Assembly: GCA_003513845.1 (NCBI GenBank)
Contig: DOTB01000046.1
Coordinates: 1,193 to 18,171, forward strand
Length of the DNA stretch: 16,979 nt
DNA from: Candidatus Atribacteria bacterium
GTDB taxonomy: Bacteria > Atribacterota > Phoenicimicrobiia > Phoenicimicrobiales > Phoenicimicrobiaceae
Reading direction: 5' to 3'
Shown here: piece after piece, positions 13,048 through 16,979 of the stretch
Layout of the letters: the number at the start of each line of letters is the position of its first letter
Position numbering within the stretch: position 1 is the stretch's first letter
Notes under the pieces: generated by a model
What the model was told of the DNA's origin: nothing
What the model saw: the letters and a program-made list of their open reading frames with translations, nothing else
Database searches by the model: none
Program-made: the position numbers and the translations under genes

Positions 13048-13749
13048 TTATTTCAATAAATTCTTAAATACCTCAAGCACGGCCAATAAACTTTCTTCTC
13101 TTAAAGATTTATAGTATTCTGGTTTGTGTATTGGTTTATCAACTTTTCTTTCGCCCTCAAGCACGGTAATTATATTCAAATCAATATCAAAATATGAAAG
13201 CAAAGTATGTGTTGAAGGACTGCCATATTTAATATGGTTGGCAGTAGAGTAATCACCGCCAAGTTGACTTTCTAGTTGGAATAAGACAAAGGCAAGGTCG
13301 GGAAAAACTTGTTTGAATAGCGTAAAATCAACTAAAATTCTTTTTAACATCGCATTTTCTGTATATGCCTTACACTCCATCGCAATTTTAAATTTTCCAT
13401 CAACATGTACATGAACATCTGTTCTCAAAGGATAGTAAAAATCCTTAATATGGTCCTTTATAAATTTCTTTACTTCTGGGCTTTTAACCCGCTCAATGTA
13501 TTCTTTCTTAATCGGGATTTTTACTGTTTCTTTTCTAAGAGATAATTTAGCAGGGTTTCTTCCTAATTCCTTCCACGCTATTTCAATTAAACTTTTCGCC
13601 AAACTCTCAACAAGCATTCCCTTACCGGCTCTAATAACTCCGCCGTAAGCCCTATCTTCTGACTCTTTGGCTTTCGTATCAATACCTTTAACTAAAAGTT
13701 CGTAGGCATTGATAAGCGATTGTATGTCTTTTGAAAATTTTTTGTCCAT
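13048..13749 (-). CDS. Type II-like restriction endonuclease, PD-(D/E)XK fold
   Basis: 233 residues. A catalytic core of the PD-(D/E)XK type is visible: E48 in GMLVESLAKSLIEIAW, then RTD111VHVHVDGKFKIAME125CK127, where D111 and the E-C-K triplet would bind the metal. The remainder is mixed alpha/beta, ending in a helical tail. It starts 5 bases after the methyltransferase stop, in the same operon, the usual arrangement for a type II system in which the methyltransferase protects the endonuclease's target. The recognition sequence cannot be read from the protein. A standalone nuclease of unknown specificity is the alternative, but the context favours restriction. Confidence 0.8.
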   Translation of the reverse strand: MDKKFSKDIQSLINAYELLVKGIDTKAKESEDRAYGGVIRAGKGMLVESLAKSLIEIAWKELGRNPAKLSLRKETVKIPIKKEYIERVKSPEVKKFIKDHIKDFYYPLRTDVHVHVDGKFKIAMECKAYTENAMLKRILVDFTLFKQVFPDLAFVLFQLESQLGGDYSTANHIKYGSPSTHTLLSYFDIDLNIITVLEGERKVDKPIHKPEYYKSLREESLLAVLEVFKNLLK

Positions 13750-13754
13750 AGCTT

Positions 13755-14915
13755 TTAAAATAAACTTGTATTAACTTGTGTATTTCTAATCCTGTCCTCT
13801 GCTTTTTTGCAGTATTCATCAGAAATATCTATCCCGATATAATTTCGTGATAATCTTTTAGCTACCGCAGTAGTCGTGCCAACTCCGTTAAATGGATCAA
13901 GTATTAAATCACCCTTAAAACTAAATAGTTTTAGAACTCGTTCTGTTAAAGGTTCTGGGAACATAGCCGGATGCCCGTATTTTTTCATATTGTATTCTGG
14001 CGGTATATCCCACCTTGCATAAACCCATTTTTTAAATTCGTCTCCGGTTATGTCCGCCATTTTCCAATTTCCCGTATGCTTTAAATCGCCTTTGCAAAAA
14101 ATTTCAAGGAATTCCCAAGTATATTTTAAATAGGGATTACTCGGGCTTTTCCAGCTACCCCAAGCGGTATATTTGCAGTTATAGTTATGCTTGTCCCATA
14201 AAATTTCACCTTTCCAGATTAACTTATTTTTGATGAAAAAGTCGGAAAGAATATGGTGTATAGGAATATAATCAGAAAATAATGGCTGAACATTAACTAC
14301 AATTCTGCCGCCATATTTTAATACTCTTATACATTCTTTAAATATCACAAACAATTTATTAAAATATTTATTCCAATCTATCCCGTCTTTATGGTTGTCA
14401 TATTCAAGTCCAAAATTGTATGGTGGGGAAGTAAAAATTAAATCTATGCAGTTTTCTGGGAATTGTTTTAGGATTTCTTCGCTATCGCCGGTAATTATTT
14501 TATTGACAAACTGCTCTGGAATTTTATTATTCTGCCTAGAAAAAGTATTGTCTTTGGCGTAATAGTAAGTACCTCTTATTCTTTCTTTTTCTATCCTATT
14601 TTTTACTTTTCTTTCTTTGTCATAACCAACATATAATCTTTTTCTTCCTTTTAGGCCATAACTTTTTATTTTTTCAATATTGTAAAGTATTGAATTTAAT
14701 AACTTAGCAGTATCAACATTTGAATTTTTAGCCAGCAATTGAATATTTCTTTTGAAATTAAAGAAATCCAATTCTCTTAGATACACCACTAAGCCATCAT
14801 TAGTGAATTCAAAATAAATATCTTCTTTCGGATACAAGAAAAACAACCGATGAAGTGTAGCGTCATCTCGTTTTATATTATTCACATAAATTTTTACTGG
14901 TATGTAATTATCCAT
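13755..14915 (-). CDS. Site-specific DNA methyltransferase (beta-class, N6-adenine or N4-cytosine)
   Basis: 386 residues. Motif IV TSPPYN (162-167) precedes the AdoMet-binding motif DPFNGVGTT (340-348), the order of beta-class amino-methyltransferases; HPAMFPEPL (about 315-323) is motif X, and GIDISDEYCKKAEDRI follows motif I. The TSPPY form occurs in N4-cytosine and some N6-adenine enzymes, so the base is undecided. The first 120-130 residues form an extra domain of mixed strands and helices (VYLRELDFFNFKRNIQLLAKN) with a basic stretch (GRKRLYVGYDKERKVKNRIEKE), perhaps for target binding. It is followed 5 bases later by the endonuclease and preceded by a 48-aa membrane ORF. Confidence 0.9.
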   Translation of the reverse strand: MDNYIPVKIYVNNIKRDDATLHRLFFLYPKEDIYFEFTNDGLVVYLRELDFFNFKRNIQLLAKNSNVDTAKLLNSILYNIEKIKSYGLKGRKRLYVGYDKERKVKNRIEKERIRGTYYYAKDNTFSRQNNKIPEQFVNKIITGDSEEILKQFPENCIDLIFTSPPYNFGLEYDNHKDGIDWNKYFNKLFVIFKECIRVLKYGGRIVVNVQPLFSDYIPIHHILSDFFIKNKLIWKGEILWDKHNYNCKYTAWGSWKSPSNPYLKYTWEFLEIFCKGDLKHTGNWKMADITGDEFKKWVYARWDIPPEYNMKKYGHPAMFPEPLTERVLKLFSFKGDLILDPFNGVGTTTAVAKRLSRNYIGIDISDEYCKKAEDRIRNTQVNTSLF

Positions 14916-14917
14916 AC

Positions 14918-15064
14918 TTATTTTATTAACTCATCTACTGTCATATTTAACGCCTTAGCATTTTTTGCCATAAATTGTTTTGCTATAATTCTACACAAGC
15001 ACATGATAGCAAATGAAAGTAAAACAATCAAGAAACCAGTTGCCTCACCAAAAAAGTATTCCAA
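14918..15064 (-). CDS. 48-residue small membrane ORF at the head of the R-M operon
   Basis: A TTG-started frame of 48 codons reads MEYFFGEATGFLIVLLSFA, then IMCLCRIIAKQF, then MAKNAKALNMTVDELIK. It has one hydrophobic helix (about 10-27) and a basic/amphipathic C-terminus, and stops 2 bases before the methyltransferase ATG, which itself has a poor ribosome site; coupling is therefore plausible. GAGG lies 12 bases before the TTG, rather far. No controller-protein HTH is recognisable. It may be genuine or a leader ORF. Confidence 0.45.
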   Translation of the reverse strand: MEYFFGEATGFLIVLLSFAIMCLCRIIAKQFMAKNAKALNMTVDELIK

Positions 15065-15117
15065 ATATTATCGCTGCCTCAGATAAAAAAAGTACTCCAA
15101 AATCATTTCATTATAAC

Positions 15118-15804
15118 CTAATCCTCTATATTTAAAGATAAAAAATTATCTTTATAAAGATACTTTTCCATTAAATCCCAATAAATCCTATTGAGATTTG
15201 TATATTCTTTTGTTTCTATAAAAATCTGAATGATATTTAAAACAGATGCTACACTGACACTATACTTGTCATGAGAAAACTTTTGATAAAACGATAAAAC
15301 GTCAAAATAAGATTTATCAAGGTATCCCCGAAATTCTTCGCTGTTATAATTTATAATATTTTCTATCTGTTGATATATATATTTCTTAAAATCATCACTT
15401 TCAAATATTTCTATTGCCTGCATTGAGAAATCATAAGGCTCACTAAGCGCATTTCTAAACGCTTTATAATATTCATCTTCTTTATTTTTTTCTCTCCATT
15501 CCAGAGAAGTAAGAGGGATGGACATAGAAATTACTTTTTGGTTTTTTTCGTCCCAGCCAACCCAAAATTGTGGATCACTAATATCTTCTTTCTGTGAGAA
15601 AATTATTTGCTTGTAATCCCCTTCTTCCGAAAAAATTTCACTATATTTAAAATTCTTTCGGATAAAAAAATCCAATAAACTATCCTTATCGATTGGCAAA
15701 AATTCAGAAAAATGATTAAAATGATTGTCTTCAAATATCTTAATATATATTCTTCTTATTATTTTTTTTCCCAAACCCTTTAAATTGAGAATCATACATT
15801 TCAT
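15118..15804 (-). CDS. Hypothetical alpha-helical protein
   Basis: 228 residues from ATG 15804, chosen because GAGGA lies 5 bases upstream; an in-frame ATG at 15837 has no such site. It overlaps the end of the upstream gene by 65 bases. It is basic at the N-terminus (NLKGLGKKIIRRIYIK), then mixed, with FWVGWDEKNQKVISMSIPLTSLEW (about 92-115) looking like beta strands and a helical C-terminal half (EIFESDDFKKYIYQQIENIINY). No signal peptide or membrane helix is evident. I do not recognise the family. The overlap suggests it is cotranslated with its membrane-anchored neighbour. Confidence 0.6.
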   Translation of the reverse strand: MKCMILNLKGLGKKIIRRIYIKIFEDNHFNHFSEFLPIDKDSLLDFFIRKNFKYSEIFSEEGDYKQIIFSQKEDISDPQFWVGWDEKNQKVISMSIPLTSLEWREKNKEDEYYKAFRNALSEPYDFSMQAIEIFESDDFKKYIYQQIENIINYNSEEFRGYLDKSYFDVLSFYQKFSHDKYSVSVASVLNIIQIFIETKEYTNLNRIYWDLMEKYLYKDNFLSLNIED

Positions 15805-16315
15805 GTCTTTCCTCAGTATAGTTCCATTTATTTGCACGAAGTTCAGAAAGTAAAGTTCTTAACTGCCTTTCTCCTCTTTCTTCATCCCACTTATAACACT
15901 TGTCAGCCAAATATTTTGTTGTTTCAATAATCCAATTTTTGTTTTTTATATATTTTGAAACACGGTCTGAAATTTCTATACATTCATTATAGCGATCATC
16001 ATTCTTTAACAAAGTGAAAAATTCTTCTTCGGTCATATCGCTAGAAAAAGCTATTACCTTTGAGGGATTTTTGTTTGAATCACTATCATTATTAATACTC
16101 TTTTGTATATTTTTATTAGGCTGTTCTTTTCCTAGAACATCATCTGGTGCAGTCATCCCAAAAAATATTAAACACACAAATAGAGTTAAACCGTAGTACA
16201 GTAAGACTTTTTTACGGGTTCTTATCCCTTTTAGCGGAACCCATTTTGGGTTAATAAGACCAATTAAAATTAATAAGAAAAGAAAAAATATCAGTAAAGA
16301 TAAGAAAATGTACAT
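15740..16315 (-). CDS. Membrane-anchored hypothetical protein
   Basis: 191 residues: two membrane helices at about 2-22 (YIFLSLLIFFLFLLILIGLI) and 36-54 (LLYYGLTLFVCLIFFGM) joined by a short basic loop (NPKWVPLKGIRTRKK), then an Asn/Ser/Lys linker (65-88) and a helical C-terminal domain (EEEFFTLLKNDDRYNECIEISDRV...). AGGAGAG lies 4 bases before the ATG. The paired helices followed by a linker are typical of host-range or envelope-associated proteins on Bacillota mobile elements, but no family is assigned. A run of eight A near its end lies in the overlap with the next gene. Confidence 0.6.
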   Translation of the reverse strand: MYIFLSLLIFFLFLLILIGLINPKWVPLKGIRTRKKVLLYYGLTLFVCLIFFGMTAPDDVLGKEQPNKNIQKSINNDSDSNKNPSKVIAFSSDMTEEEFFTLLKNDDRYNECIEISDRVSKYIKNKNWIIETTKYLADKCYKWDEERGERQLRTLLSELRANKWNYTEERHEMYDSQFKGFGKKNNKKNIY

Positions 16316-16359
16316 GATACTCTCCTAAATAAATAAGATTTAAAATATATAATATATTT

Positions 16360-16979
16360 TTATAAGTCTATATTAATCTGGTTTTTGATAATCTCTCTTC
16401 TCTTCTCATCCAAAGCAGTCTGTAATATCTTTGATAATTTGCCTTTAGATCTTTGTTTATTCAACTGGGATTTCCAAAAATCATCTAGTCTGTTTTCTAC
16501 TTCCCGGTCGATTTCTTTTTGTTTAACAGGATCAAGAGAATAATAGATCTGGTCTAATTTCTCTTTTTCCTCCCTTATTTCTTTATCCTTCCTTTCCTGC
16601 TTCTTTTTTTTAAGGATATTAGCTTTTTCTTGTTCCTCTTTAGCTCTGAATTCTTCTTTTCCCTTTAGGTATTCCTCGGGAAGTTGCCAATTTTCTCTTA
16701 GGGCCTTGACCAGATAGGCCGCCCTATCCTTAGCATCAGTATAATTAATGGCCTCCATCCATTCTTTTATCAATTCTTGGTCCTTGCTTTTTACCAGATT
16801 TTCTGCCGTTATCTTAGAAACATTTAATTTAACCAATTTATTAATTAAATTAACCTGCTCTTCAGAATATTTTTCCCCCTCCTCTTGGGGCTCGGGTAGA
16901 TATTCTCTATCCTGGTGATTGATATTATTAATCCCCTTGAGCTTGGCTTTCTTTATCTCTTCCTTAGCCCTCTCTCCAG
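16360..16979 (-). CDS. Plasmid replication initiator, C-terminal part (runs off the window)
   Basis: The frame is open from the stop at 16360 to the window edge with no in-frame stop, so at least 205 residues of a longer protein are present. YSEEQVNLINKLVKLNVSK followed by AENLVKSKDQELIKEWM and AKDRAAYLVKALRENWQLPEEY is the C-terminal pattern of plasmid/phage replication initiator proteins of low-GC bacteria (a Gly/Ala-YLVKAIKENW-type motif). A long Lys/Glu coiled-coil follows (KEEFRAKEEQEKANILKKKKQERKDKEIREE). The N-terminal DNA-binding part lies outside. TTG 16836 is internal, not a start. It would bind origin DNA and begin replication. Confidence 0.75.
   Translation of the reverse strand, partial: GERAKEEIKKAKLKGINNINHQDREYLPEPQEEGEKYSEEQVNLINKLVKLNVSKITAENLVKSKDQELIKEWMEAINYTDAKDRAAYLVKALRENWQLPEEYLKGKEEFRAKEEQEKANILKKKKQERKDKEIREEKEKLDQIYYSLDPVKQKEIDREVENRLDDFWKSQLNKQRSKGKLSKILQTALDEKRREIIKNQINIDL

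Overview
The window is AT-rich and looks like accessory DNA of a low-GC bacterium. The DUF1659, DUF2922, YvrJ and M15-peptidase families, the strong AGGAGG-type ribosome sites and the ParA/ribbon-helix-helix pair fit Bacillota or a neighbouring lineage such as Atribacterota; the sequence alone does not decide which. A ParA partition operon at the left, a primase-polymerase in the middle and the C-terminal part of a plasmid-type Rep protein running off the right edge suggest a low-copy plasmid or phage-plasmid. There are no tRNA or rRNA genes and no core metabolism.

Layout. 1-2.7 kb, minus strand: parA, then a ribbon-helix-helix partner, two paralogous excisionase-like regulators and a secreted phospholipase-D-like nuclease. 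Three arrays of an exact 8-bp unit (consensus WWRRCGYY) lie here: one inside the partner's own coding sequence and one upstream of each excisionase-like gene. 2.7-4.1 kb, plus strand: a DUF5677-like protein, a decayed small membrane ORF and a small charged protein. 4.2-5.5 kb, minus: a zinc-ribbon membrane protein and a short tyrosine recombinase. 5.9-7.3 kb, minus: a three-gene operon of a membrane protein, an acidic repeat peptide and a HEPN-like protein with an RNNADH motif, possibly a defence cassette. 7.6-9.0 kb, minus: the DUF1659 - DUF2922 - 58-aa protein - M15 peptidase - YvrJ cassette.

9.06-11.37 kb has little coding sequence but dense secondary structure. Two multi-branched elements (9333-9555 and 10829-11147) share a conserved internal helix whose base changes mostly keep pairing only if the plus strand is the RNA. 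They flank a 51-aa membrane peptide and a small lipoprotein, and the region ends at a plus-strand terminator. I regard these as candidate large structured noncoding RNAs, with paired DNA priming sites for the adjacent primase as the main alternative.

11.4-12.5 kb, minus: primase-polymerase. 13.0-15.1 kb, minus: restriction-modification operon (48-aa membrane ORF, methyltransferase, PD-(D/E)XK endonuclease) ending at a clear terminator. 15.1-16.3 kb, minus: two overlapping unknown genes, the upstream one membrane-anchored. 16.36 kb to the end: Rep C-terminal region. Replication (Rep, primase), partition (ParA, RHH, iteron arrays), recombination (tyrosine recombinase) and protection (R-M, HEPN cassette) together make a plausible plasmid backbone with accessory load.
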